Source: Bradyrhizobium sp. SZCCHNS1050 (lineage in GTDB: Bacteria > Pseudomonadota > Alphaproteobacteria > Rhizobiales > Xanthobacteraceae). From it: a DNA stretch of 64,000 nt. Positions 16,045 through 24,416 of the stretch are shown here, in pieces. How positions within the stretch are numbered: the stretch's first letter is position 1; each line of letters starts with the position of its first letter. Location: contig NZ_JAUETR010000002.1 of NCBI RefSeq assembly GCF_032484785.1, positions 682,001-746,000 of the forward strand. The letters are read 5' to 3'. The position numbers and the translations under genes are program-made. Below the pieces are notes generated by a model, which worked only from the letters and a program-made list of their open reading frames with translations, did not search any database and had not been told where the DNA came from.

Positions 16045-18552
16045 CTAATAGAGGCTTCCCGTGCCTGGACGGATGATGAAGCTGCCAGCATCAGGTTGGC
16101 CGCCGCTCTGCGACGGCATCACGCGTCCATCGGCGTCGGCGACACCGATGACCGAGTAGTTGTCCGGCGGCGCCGTACCAGGTTTGAACGCTTCCATGAT
16201 CGTGCGGCCGCCGTCGCCGGGGCTCGCGCGCATGCCAGTCTTGGCATCGACACGGACCAGCTTGATGCCGGCCGGGATCTTGAAGGGCGTGGCCGGCTTG
16301 TCGGCCAGCGCGAGCTTCATGAAGTCTTTTGCGATCGGCGCGGCCAGATGACCGCCGGTCGCAGCATTACCCCTACCGAGCGGCCGGGGCTTGTCGTAAC
16401 CCATGTAGATGGCGACGGCGAGGTCCGGCGAGAAGCCGACGAACCAGGCGTCCTTGGCCTCGTTGGTGGTGCCGGTCTTGCCGGCGATCGGCTTGCCGAC
16501 CTCCTTCAGCACGGTCGCCGTGCCCGCCTGCACCACGCCCTCGAGCATCGAGGTGATCTGGTAGGCCGTCATCGTATCCAGAACCTGCTCCCGGCGGTCG
16601 ACCAGCTGCGGCTCGCTCTGGTTCTTCCAGCCGTCCGGTGCGTCGCAGCCGCGGCACTCGCGGGCATCATGCTTGAAGATGGTGTGGCCGTAGCGGTCCT
16701 GGATGCGGTCGATCAAGGTCGGCTTCACCCGACGGCCGCCATTGGCGATCATCGAATAGGCCGTGACCATGCGCATGGCCGTGGTTTCGCCGGCGCCGAG
16801 GGCGTAGGAGAGGTAATTCGGCAGCTCGTCATAGACTCCGAATCGCTTGGCGTATTCGGAAATCAGCGGCATGCCGACGTCCTGCGCGAGACGCACGGTC
16901 ACCGTGTTCAGCGACAGACGCAGCGCGTTGCGCAAGGTCGTGGGCCCGAGATATTTGCCGTTGGAGAAGTTGTCGGGGCGCCAGACCTGCCCGCCCTGCC
17001 CCTGGTCGATCTCGATTGGTGCGTCGACGACCTGGGTCGACGGCGTATAGCCGTTGTCGAGCGCCGAAGAATAGACGATCGGCTTGAATGACGATCCGGG
17101 CTGCCGGTAGGCCTGCGTTGCGCGGTTGAACTGGCTCTGGTCGAAGGAGAAGCCGCCGACCATCGCGAGCACACGGCCGGTGTTCGGGTCCATGGCAACC
17201 ATCGCGCCGGACACTTCGGGCAGTTGCTCGAGGCGATACTGGCCTTCGACCGGATTGCCTTCCTTGTACAGCGGATCGGCATAGATCACGTCGCCCGGCT
17301 GCAGCACCTGGGCGACCGACGTCGGCACCTTGCCACGGCCGTTGGCCGTCGCAGCCCGCGCCCATTTCACGCCGTCAAGCGTGATCAGGCCAGTCTGGCG
17401 TTCCTTGCTGACGGCGCCGCCGAGTTCGCGCGGCGGCTGGAAGCCGATGCGGGCGGACTGGTCACTGGTCTCGAGCACCACGGCCATCCGCCACGGTGAG
17501 ATGTCCGAGAGCGATTTGATGTCGGCGAGCTTCACCCCCCAATCGCCCGAAGTATCGAGCTTGGAGACAGGCCCGCGATAGCCCTGCTCCTGGTCGTACC
17601 TCACGAGTCCGGCGACCATGGCCTTGCGCGCCATGACCTGAATCTTCGGATCGAGCGTCGTCCGGACGGACAGGCCGCCTTCGTAGAGTTTCTTCTCGCC
17701 ATAACGTTCGAAGATGTCGCGGCGAACTTCCTCGGCGAAATATTCACCCGCAAAGATGTGGGCGCCGGTGTTGCGGCTCGCGATCGTCAGCGGATCCTTG
17801 CGCGCCTTGTCGGCGTCGGCCTGCTTGATCCAGCCGTTCTCAAGCAGACGATCGACGACGTAGTTGCGGCGCTCGATGGCGCGGTCGCGATTGCGGATCG
17901 GATGCAGGCTGCCCGGCATCTTCGGCAGCGCGGCGAGATAGGACGCCTCCGCCACGGTGAGCTCGTTCACCGACTTGTCGAAATAGACCAGCGACGCCGC
18001 GGCGATGCCATAGGCGCCCGAGCCGAGATAGATCTCGTTGAGATAGAGCTCGAGAATCTTGTCCTTCGAGTAGGTGCGCTCGATGCGCATCGCCAGCAGC
18101 GCTTCCTTGATCTTGCGGGCGAACGACACCTCGTTGGTCAACAGGAAGTTCTTGGCGACCTGCTGGGTGATGGTGGAGGCGCCCTGCGGACGGCGATTGG
18201 AGCCGAAGTTCTGGGCGTAGACCACGGCGGCGCGCGCCATGCCGGTGAAATCGATGCCGCCATGCTCGTAGAAGTTCTTGTCCTCGGCGGCGAGGAAGGC
18301 GTTGATCACGAGCTTGGGAACCGCCTGGATCGGCAGGTACAGCCGGCGCTCCCGGGCATATTCACCGACCAGCGAGCCGTCGACCGCGTGCACGCGCGTC
18401 ATCACCGGCGGCTCATAATCCTGCAACTGGGAGTAGTCAGGCAGGTCCTTGGAAAAATGCCAGATCAGGCCGGCCGCTGCTGCCACACCGACCAGGAACA
18501 AGACGGTACCGGCCGCGAACAGGAAGCCCAAAAACCGCACCAGAAAGCGCAT
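16045..18552 (-). CDS. mrcA: Penicillin-binding protein 1A (bifunctional transglycosylase/transpeptidase)
   Basis: This is an 835-residue class A PBP starting MRFLVRFLGFLFAAG. Residues 3-33 form the single N-terminal membrane anchor. The GT51 glycosyltransferase domain follows (AAEDKNFYEHGGIDF, GASTITQQVAKNF, KILELYLNEIYLG). An OB-like insert comes next, then the transpeptidase domain. Its catalytic serine is S487 in SSFK, followed by SLN and KTGTT. The enzyme polymerises and cross-links peptidoglycan in the periplasm. It lies between the amidase and prfB, a familiar order in this group. The chosen ATG at 18552 begins right before the membrane segment; an in-frame start at 18606 would add 18 residues. 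Confidence 0.95.
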   Translation of the reverse strand: MRFLVRFLGFLFAAGTVLFLVGVAAAAGLIWHFSKDLPDYSQLQDYEPPVMTRVHAVDGSLVGEYARERRLYLPIQAVPKLVINAFLAAEDKNFYEHGGIDFTGMARAAVVYAQNFGSNRRPQGASTITQQVAKNFLLTNEVSFARKIKEALLAMRIERTYSKDKILELYLNEIYLGSGAYGIAAASLVYFDKSVNELTVAEASYLAALPKMPGSLHPIRNRDRAIERRNYVVDRLLENGWIKQADADKARKDPLTIASRNTGAHIFAGEYFAEEVRRDIFERYGEKKLYEGGLSVRTTLDPKIQVMARKAMVAGLVRYDQEQGYRGPVSKLDTSGDWGVKLADIKSLSDISPWRMAVVLETSDQSARIGFQPPRELGGAVSKERQTGLITLDGVKWARAATANGRGKVPTSVAQVLQPGDVIYADPLYKEGNPVEGQYRLEQLPEVSGAMVAMDPNTGRVLAMVGGFSFDQSQFNRATQAYRQPGSSFKPIVYSSALDNGYTPSTQVVDAPIEIDQGQGGQVWRPDNFSNGKYLGPTTLRNALRLSLNTVTVRLAQDVGMPLISEYAKRFGVYDELPNYLSYALGAGETTAMRMVTAYSMIANGGRRVKPTLIDRIQDRYGHTIFKHDARECRGCDAPDGWKNQSEPQLVDRREQVLDTMTAYQITSMLEGVVQAGTATVLKEVGKPIAGKTGTTNEAKDAWFVGFSPDLAVAIYMGYDKPRPLGRGNAATGGHLAAPIAKDFMKLALADKPATPFKIPAGIKLVRVDAKTGMRASPGDGGRTIMEAFKPGTAPPDNYSVIGVADADGRVMPSQSGGQPDAGSFIIRPGTGSLY

Positions 18553-18676
18553 CGGCGAATATCCGTTCCAACTCTTGTTTCGTCTCTCGGCTCGGACGCG
18601 GCGCACCCACAGGCGCTACCGCCAAAAATCACACGGTCGGCTGCAATGCCGCGTGACCCATGCCAGAGAAACGCAT

Positions 18677-18706
18677 GGTCAAGCCTATCAGCGGTCAAGC
18701 CTATCA
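18677..18706. repeat. Two direct copies of a 14-bp sequence upstream of mrcA
   Basis: GGTCAAGCCTATCA occurs at 18677-18690 and again at 18693-18706, separated by GC (16-bp period). The pair lies about 125 bp upstream of the mrcA start, in the 230-bp gap after the amidase. It could be a regulator's double site or a chance slippage duplication. Confidence 0.45.
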
Positions 18707-18782
18707 CAAGTCTGCCGAGAAGGAATCCTCACTGATTCCGGGTGCCTCGCAGCACGTTTATACGGATGTTGCTGTGGCCAAA

Positions 18783-20168
18783 CTAGGGCTTTGCACGGAC
18801 CGCCGCCGGCTTGTCCGGCCTCTCGGGGCCCGCGTTGGCGATGCGCTTGGCCAGAAAGGCATCGATCGCCCGCGCCATTGCGTCCGCCGTGCGCGACCGC
18901 CACGCGTCGGAGACCAGGTTCCCCATATCGCCCTTGTTGGAGACATAGCCGAGTTCGACCAGCACGGATGGCACGTCGGGCGCCTTGAGCACGCGGAAAC
19001 CGGCCGATTTCAGCGGGCGCTTATGCATATGCACCGCCGTCTTCATGTCGTTCATCAGCACACGGGCGAACCTGTTGGAAAACGTGCGGGTTTCCCGGCG
19101 GGCCAGATCGATCAGGATGTCGGCGACGTCAGCCGGCTCCTCGGTCAGATTGACCCCGCCGATCTGGTCGGCCCGGTTCTCGGCCTCGGCCAGCCGTTCC
19201 GCCTCGACGTCGGACGCCTTGTCCGACAGCGTATAGATGGTCGCGCCCTGCGCAGTGCCCTCACCTCGCGGCAGCGCATCGGCGTGGATGGAGACGAACA
19301 GAGCCGCCGACTGCTTCTGGGCGATGCGGACCCGGTCTCCAAGCGGGATGAAGGTGTCGTCGTCGCGAGTCATGATCACGCGGAACTTGCCCGACCGTTC
19401 CAGCCGGTCGCGCAGCGCCTGGCCGAAGGCGAGCACCAGATTCTTCTCCGGCACCTCGCCGCCCTGGGTGCCGTAGTCGATACCACCATGACCGGGGTCG
19501 ATCACGACCACGGGCCGGGTGTCCGGCGGACCATCCGTCGGAGGGGGGGCGATGGCGACCGTCGTCGGCGGCGGCCGAACTGCCGGCGCAGGGTTTCCTG
19601 CGACCGCGACCGACGCCGTCGCGGACCCCGAATCGGCAGGCCTGGGCGCAAGACGGCTGTCGCTGCCGATGGCGCGGGCGAAGGTCGCCTCGTCGACCTC
19701 CTCCAGTTCGAGCACCAGCCGCGGCGGCTGACCGTTGGCGGCATCCAGCACCGTGGAGTTGGCGATTCGAGCCGGGCCGGTGAGATCGAAGACGATGCGG
19801 GACCCACCGGGCATCACCATCCCATAGCGGAACGCCTTCACCAAACCACGGCCGCTGGTCCCGGCTCCAGTGGGCAGATGAAAGCTGACCTGGGGCAGGT
19901 CGACGACGACGCGATAGGGTTCGCTGAGCAGGAAGGTTCGAAACGGCACCGTCCGGTCGAGATCGAGCACGAATCGGGTCTGTCGGGAATCGCCGGCGAC
20001 CCGTGCGTCGGTGGCGATGGGGAACCCGGGCCCGACCACGGCAGGCGGCACCTGGCCGACCGGCCCGCTCTGGGCGCGGGCCGGAATGACCGCCGCACAT
20101 AACATTTGCGTGACGCACAGCGACGCGCATCCCAGCAAGGAAAGGTAATTCGCCCGGCCAATTGCCAA
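18783..20168 (-). CDS. N-acetylmuramoyl-L-alanine amidase with AMIN domain (AmiC-like)
   Basis: This is a 461-residue protein. I chose a TTG start at 20168 because GGAGG precedes it by 7 bases and the protein then opens with a normal signal peptide (AIGRANYLSLLGCASLCVTQMLCAAVIPARA). Residues about 45-160 match an AMIN domain (TRFVLDLDRTVPFRTFLLSEP, PYRVVVDLPQV). A Pro-rich linker follows. Residues 220-440 form an Amidase_3 domain with zinc ligands in VVVIDPGHGGIDYGT, the glutamate of GGEVPEKNLV, and the histidine of ALFVSIHADA; VPSVLVELGYVSNKGD holds the catalytic glutamate. It cleaves the amide bond between N-acetylmuramic acid and the stem peptide during daughter-cell separation. It is divergent from rne and upstream of mrcA. 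Confidence 0.92.
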   Translation of the reverse strand: MAIGRANYLSLLGCASLCVTQMLCAAVIPARAQSGPVGQVPPAVVGPGFPIATDARVAGDSRQTRFVLDLDRTVPFRTFLLSEPYRVVVDLPQVSFHLPTGAGTSGRGLVKAFRYGMVMPGGSRIVFDLTGPARIANSTVLDAANGQPPRLVLELEEVDEATFARAIGSDSRLAPRPADSGSATASVAVAGNPAPAVRPPPTTVAIAPPPTDGPPDTRPVVVIDPGHGGIDYGTQGGEVPEKNLVLAFGQALRDRLERSGKFRVIMTRDDDTFIPLGDRVRIAQKQSAALFVSIHADALPRGEGTAQGATIYTLSDKASDVEAERLAEAENRADQIGGVNLTEEPADVADILIDLARRETRTFSNRFARVLMNDMKTAVHMHKRPLKSAGFRVLKAPDVPSVLVELGYVSNKGDMGNLVSDAWRSRTADAMARAIDAFLAKRIANAGPERPDKPAAVRAKP

Positions 20169-20910
20169 ATCGATGCCTCCGCGGGATCGTCTTACCGCAA
20201 CCAATCCCAGGGGTTAACCGCCAAATTTTGTCATTTTCGTTAAAGGCCACCGATTGTTGCGGTTCCGCGACGCTTCGCTTGCGCGACCTGACCATTCCTC
20301 GTATGTACGAAGGGCTGAAGGCTAATCCTTACTGCCGGTTGTGTCGCGTTCAACCTCCGGTGAAACGCCGGAAGCTTCGTGATCGGGGTGCTCGATATCG
20401 GGTCCTCGGTCGTTGCGAAGAGTCCAGCGCCTTTCCGACGCTCCACCAAAGCCTGCGCGATCCCGCGCGGCCGCAACGGAGAGCCGGTCACGAGCCGAGT
20501 GGCGCCTGTCAGGGCGCCTCCTCGCAGAGACCGCCCGGGCACCAGGTCAGACACGGTATAGCCTGATACCGCACCCGTGACAGGGTGGGTATTCGATCCA
20601 GGCAAGCGTTTCGGCGCAATCTGGCCTTCGGCAACAGAGAAGGCGGCACCCGCTGCCGCCCACATATTCCAGACGGGCCGACGCTTGATGCGCCAGACTG
20701 AGTTGCCAACCATGACCAGCGGACGATCCGCGCCGATGCGGGGCCAGACCCCCGTCCGGCCAATCGCCCCGCCGGCATCAGGGTTGGCGCGGCGCGACCA
20801 GCTGCGTTTAGGCCTTCCCCTCACCCCCGAATCAGGTGGACCGTCGCGTCATCCGACAGCGCGCCACGCGCTCGCGGCCAATCGCGCCCGTCGCCTCCAA
20901 GAGTTCCAAT
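20169..20910 (+). promoter_or_regulatory. Long rne 5' region with hairpins (candidate autoregulatory leader)
   Basis: This 742-bp gap separates the divergent amidase and rne starts. It has no credible gene. Three hairpins are visible on the plus strand: GGCGCC arms at 20501-20506 and 20513-20518; CGGTAT/ATACCG at 20554-20559 and 20566-20571; and CACCC/GGGTG at 20572-20576 and 20583-20587. RNase E genes in other bacteria carry long structured 5' leaders that the enzyme itself cuts to limit its own synthesis. By analogy, the hairpin stretch may serve that role here. The transcription start is not determined. Confidence 0.45.
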
Positions 20911-23900
20911 ATGCCCAACAAGATGTTGATCGATGCTACCCACCCGGAAGAGACCCGGGTCGTTGTCGTCCGCGGCAACCGCGTCGAGGAATTTGATTTC
21001 GAAACGGCCCAACGCAAGCAGCTCCGCGGCAACATCTACCTGGCCAAGGTTACCCGGGTCGAGCCCTCGCTGCAGGCCGCCTTCGTCGAGTATGGCGGCA
21101 ACCGCCACGGCTTCCTGGCCTTCAGCGAAATCCATCCGGACTACTATCAGATCCCGGTCGCCGACCGGCAGGCTCTGATCGAGGCCGAGGAGCGCGCGCA
21201 CCGCGAAGCCGAAGAGGAAAGCGAGAACCGCTCCAACCGCCGCCGCAACCGGCACCGCAGTTCACGGCGCCGCGGCAGCGGCGAACGGGTCCAGAGCGAG
21301 ATCGTCGAGGTCGCCGAGGCGGGCCTCCCTGCCCCGACCGAAGGGCACGAGGCCGACCACGAGGCGCAAGACCACCACGCCTATGCGCAGGACGATCAGC
21401 CGCACGCCGACGCGACCGCTCCCAGCGAGGCGCAGGGCTTCTCCGAAGGCCCGGTCGAGGCTCAAGGTCGGGACGCCTCGGGCGAAGCTCGGCAGGGCGC
21501 AGCCGACGAATCGCGCGAGCATGCCGACCGTCAGCCTGATGCCGTTGCCGCGCAGGACCATGACGCTGCTACCGAGCAGCCCTCCGGCGAAGCTGCGGAG
21601 GCCGCGAGCGCGCAGACCGGCGGCTCGCACGCTGCCGAGGCGGCCAGCCCGGCTGTCGCGGCAGACGAGCATGACCATGAGCACCACGGTCACGACGAGC
21701 ATCATGACGGCGAGCACGAACATGATGAGCACGAACATCACGAATACCACCATCATGAGCATGATCACGATGAGCACGACGACGATGACGTCGCTGCCGT
21801 GGGCGAACATGCTGATCACGGCGTCACCATCGTGCCCGGCGACGAGAACGGCTCCGACACCGCGTCCGGCGACCATGAGGACGACGAGGACGACGGCGAG
21901 GAGATCGAGGAAGAGCTCGTCGAATCCGTCGGCGGCGATGACGTGCTGGAGGAAGTGCCGGAGCGCACCTTCCGTCCGCGCCGGCAGTACAAGATCCAGG
22001 AAGTCATCAAGCGCCGCCAGGTGATGCTGGTGCAGGTCGTGAAGGAGGAGCGCGGCAACAAGGGCGCGGCGCTGACGACCTATCTGTCGCTGGCCGGCCG
22101 CTATGCCGTGCTGATGCCCAACACGGCGCGCGGTGGCGGCATCAGCCGCAAGATCACCTCGGCGCAGGACCGCTCGCGCCTGAAGGAAGTGGTGCAGGAC
22201 CTCGACGTGCCCGAGGGCATGGGCGTGATCCTGCGCACCGCCGGCGCCAACCGCACCAAGCCCGAGATCAAGCGCGACTTCGAATATCTGCTGCGTCTCT
22301 GGGAAACGGTCCGCGACATGACCCTGAAGTCGCAGGCCCCGACCCTCGTGTATGAGGAAGGCTCGCTGATCAAGCGCTCGCTGCGCGACCTCTACAACAA
22401 GGAGATCGACGAGATCCTCGTGGCCGGCGAAGACGGCTACCGCGAGGCGCACGATTTCATGAAGATGCTGATGCCGACCAATGTCCGGGCGGTGAAGCAG
22501 TATCGCGACGGCCAGCCGCTGTTCTCCCGGATGGGCGTCGAGAGCCAGCTCGACGCGATGTTCTCGCCGACCGTGCAGCTGCGCTCAGGCGGCTATATCG
22601 TGCTCAACCAGACCGAGGCGCTGGTCTCGATCGACGTGAACTCCGGCCGCGCCACGCGCGAGCATCACATCGAGGACACAGCGCTCAAGACCAATATGGA
22701 GGCGGCCGAGGAAGTGGCGCGGCAGCTCCGTTTGCGCGACCTAGCCGGGCTGATCGTCATCGACTTCATCGACATGGACGAGAAGCGCAACAACCGCTCC
22801 GTGGAACGCAAGCTGTCGGACTGCCTGCGGCAGGATCGCGCGCGCATCCAGGTCGGCCGGATCTCGCATTTCGGCCTTCTGGAGATGTCGCGGCAGCGCA
22901 TCCGGGCCAGCGTGCTCGAAAGCTCGACCGAGCCGTGCGCGCATTGCGGCGGCACCGGTCACGTGCGCTCGGTGTCCTCGGTGGCGCTGCAGCTGCTGCG
23001 CAGCCTCGAAGAGACGCTGATGAAGGGCGCGACCCACAATCTCGTGGTCCGCACCCGCACCGAGGTGGCGCTCTACGTGCTCAATCACAAGCGCGGCCAT
23101 CTGCGTGACCTCGAGAACAGCTTCAAGGTCTCGCTCGCCGTCATCGCCGATCCGAGCGTGAGCGGCCAGCAATCCTTCATCATCGATCGGGGCGAGCAGG
23201 TGCACACGCTCGAGGCCGCCAAGGCGCTGCTCGCCGCGCAGGCCTCTGCCCCGCCGCTGGCGGCCGAGGAAATCTACGACGAGGAAGAACCGTTCGACAT
23301 CGAGACGGAATCCGAGGTCGAGACCGAGGAGACCGAAGGCCTGTCCGAGGACGCAGCCGACGGCAGCGCAGCCGAAGGCGAGCGGGACGGCGCGCGCCGC
23401 AAGCGGCGACGGCGCCGGCGTGGCCGCGGCAGCGAGGCCCGCGAGGGCGCGCTCCCAGAAGGCACGGCCGGACTGCAGCCCGCCGAGCCGGGCTCTGCCG
23501 CCGAGCAGTCAGCCGAGGACGCCGACGGCGAAGACGACGAGTCGGAGGAACAGCCTGCGTTCGCACAAGGCGAGCAGACGGATCAGCCTGGCGGCGAGCG
23601 GCGTCCGCGCCGGCGTGGACGCCGCGGCGGTCGTCGTCGGCGCGGTGGCGCGGAAGAAGGTCTCGCCGCGTCGATCGGCGACGAGCTCGCGCCGGCTTCG
23701 GCATCGGAGGCAGAAGCCGCCGTGGCCGATTTCGACGGCAATGGCGCTTCCCACCACGACGAGGAAGAGCCGGCAGAACCTGCGGCGCCGGTCCATGCGT
23801 CGGCCGCAACCGAGGCAGATGAGTCCGTCGCTGGCGCCTCCGTGCCCATGCCACAGGCTGCTCCGGGACAGCCCGAAGTGCAGCAGACCGAGGCTCCGAA

Positions 23901-24144
23901 GACGGAATCCGAGAAGACCCCACGCCGTTCGACGGTTCGCGAGAAGGTCAGCTTCCTTACCGAGCCGAGGCCGGAGGGCGCGGTTTCAGCCGTCAACGTC
24001 GCCGAGAGCAGCGCACCCACTCCGGCTGTCGACGTCGCGGCGTCCGGACCGGTTGCCTCCGAGCCGGCGGCCACCGATTCCTCGTCCCCTGCGGCGCCGC
24101 GCCGGGCCGGCTGGTGGTCCCGCCGTTTCGGTGGCGGGCAGTAA
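20911..24144 (+). CDS. rne: Ribonuclease E, with large insert in the S1 domain
   Basis: This is a 1077-residue protein starting MPNKMLIDATHPEETRVVVV. It is the endonuclease that initiates mRNA decay and processes rRNA and tRNA, and it scaffolds the degradosome. The S1 domain begins at about residue 35 (LRGNIYLAKVTRVEPSLQAAFVEYGG) and is interrupted at about residue 88 by a roughly 260-residue acidic, low-complexity insert. The S1 fold resumes near residue 365 (VQVVKEERGNKGAALTTYLSLAG). The DNase I-like catalytic part has SIDVNSGRATRE and LIVIDFIDMDEKRN. The zinc-link is EPCAHCGGTGH (about residue 676). The C-terminal third is disordered, with acidic blocks and Arg-rich RNA-binding patches, and ends RAGWWSRRFGGGQ. 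Residues 254-289 of the insert contain 18 histidines in 36 residues, which is unusual. Confidence 0.96.
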   Translation: MPNKMLIDATHPEETRVVVVRGNRVEEFDFETAQRKQLRGNIYLAKVTRVEPSLQAAFVEYGGNRHGFLAFSEIHPDYYQIPVADRQALIEAEERAHREAEEESENRSNRRRNRHRSSRRRGSGERVQSEIVEVAEAGLPAPTEGHEADHEAQDHHAYAQDDQPHADATAPSEAQGFSEGPVEAQGRDASGEARQGAADESREHADRQPDAVAAQDHDAATEQPSGEAAEAASAQTGGSHAAEAASPAVAADEHDHEHHGHDEHHDGEHEHDEHEHHEYHHHEHDHDEHDDDDVAAVGEHADHGVTIVPGDENGSDTASGDHEDDEDDGEEIEEELVESVGGDDVLEEVPERTFRPRRQYKIQEVIKRRQVMLVQVVKEERGNKGAALTTYLSLAGRYAVLMPNTARGGGISRKITSAQDRSRLKEVVQDLDVPEGMGVILRTAGANRTKPEIKRDFEYLLRLWETVRDMTLKSQAPTLVYEEGSLIKRSLRDLYNKEIDEILVAGEDGYREAHDFMKMLMPTNVRAVKQYRDGQPLFSRMGVESQLDAMFSPTVQLRSGGYIVLNQTEALVSIDVNSGRATREHHIEDTALKTNMEAAEEVARQLRLRDLAGLIVIDFIDMDEKRNNRSVERKLSDCLRQDRARIQVGRISHFGLLEMSRQRIRASVLESSTEPCAHCGGTGHVRSVSSVALQLLRSLEETLMKGATHNLVVRTRTEVALYVLNHKRGHLRDLENSFKVSLAVIADPSVSGQQSFIIDRGEQVHTLEAAKALLAAQASAPPLAAEEIYDEEEPFDIETESEVETEETEGLSEDAADGSAAEGERDGARRKRRRRRRGRGSEAREGALPEGTAGLQPAEPGSAAEQSAEDADGEDDESEEQPAFAQGEQTDQPGGERRPRRRGRRGGRRRRGGAEEGLAASIGDELAPASASEAEAAVADFDGNGASHHDEEEPAEPAAPVHASAATEADESVAGASVPMPQAAPGQPEVQQTEAPKTESEKTPRRSTVREKVSFLTEPRPEGAVSAVNVAESSAPTPAVDVAASGPVASEPAATDSSSPAAPRRAGWWSRRFGGGQ

Positions 24145-24170
24145 ACCCCCACTCTCCGACGCTTCAATGC

Positions 24171-24203
24171 AAAACGCCCGGCCAGATTGGCCGGGCGTTT
24201 TTC
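24171..24203 (+). terminator. Intrinsic terminator of rne
   Basis: A perfect 14-bp stem (AAAACGCCCGGCCA at 24171-24184 with its complement at 24188-24201), a 3-base loop and a T run form a strong rho-independent terminator 27 bp after the rne stop. Its A-tract/T-tract symmetry would also let it act on minus-strand transcripts. Confidence 0.92.
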
Positions 24204-24256
24204 ATATGGCGTTCTTCGTATGGCGATCGTTCTTGACCGTGACGACCGGAGGCCGC

Positions 24257-24403
24257 TCAGCCGGTCGTCACGGCCGTCTCGACATCCGACGGATCGATCT
24301 GCTGATTGAGCCGTCGCTGCAGGAGATCATGGTCGAGTTCGTCTTCGCGCCACGAGACGAACACGGCGGCGATGCCGTTGCCGATGATGTTGGTCAGTGC
24401 ACG
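24257..24403 (-). pseudogene. 3' remnant of a C4-dicarboxylate transporter gene (DctA type)
   Basis: The minus-strand frame reads 48 codons beginning RALTNIIGNGIAAVFVSWRE and ending in a stop at 24257. This matches the C-terminal end of DctA/GltP-family symporters, where CRALTN(L/I)IGNG is followed by an amphipathic tail. The other roughly 390 residues are missing. Upstream the homology stops at or just before RALTN, about 14 bp from the stop of the aminotransferase gene. It is a decayed gene end left by deletion or insertion. Confidence 0.75.
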
Positions 24404-24416
24404 CGGCTCGCGCGCC

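Noticed and set aside
21670..21800. His-rich rne segment as a simple-repeat sequencing artefact
   Set aside because: Codons are varied (CAT/CAC, GAC/GAT, GAG/GAA) and the frame stays open through it, so it is a real coding block.
21262..22452. 396-residue minus-strand frame opposite rne, rich in Val/Met/Leu
   Set aside because: It mirrors the His/Asp codons of the RNase E insert and looks hydrophobic only for that reason.
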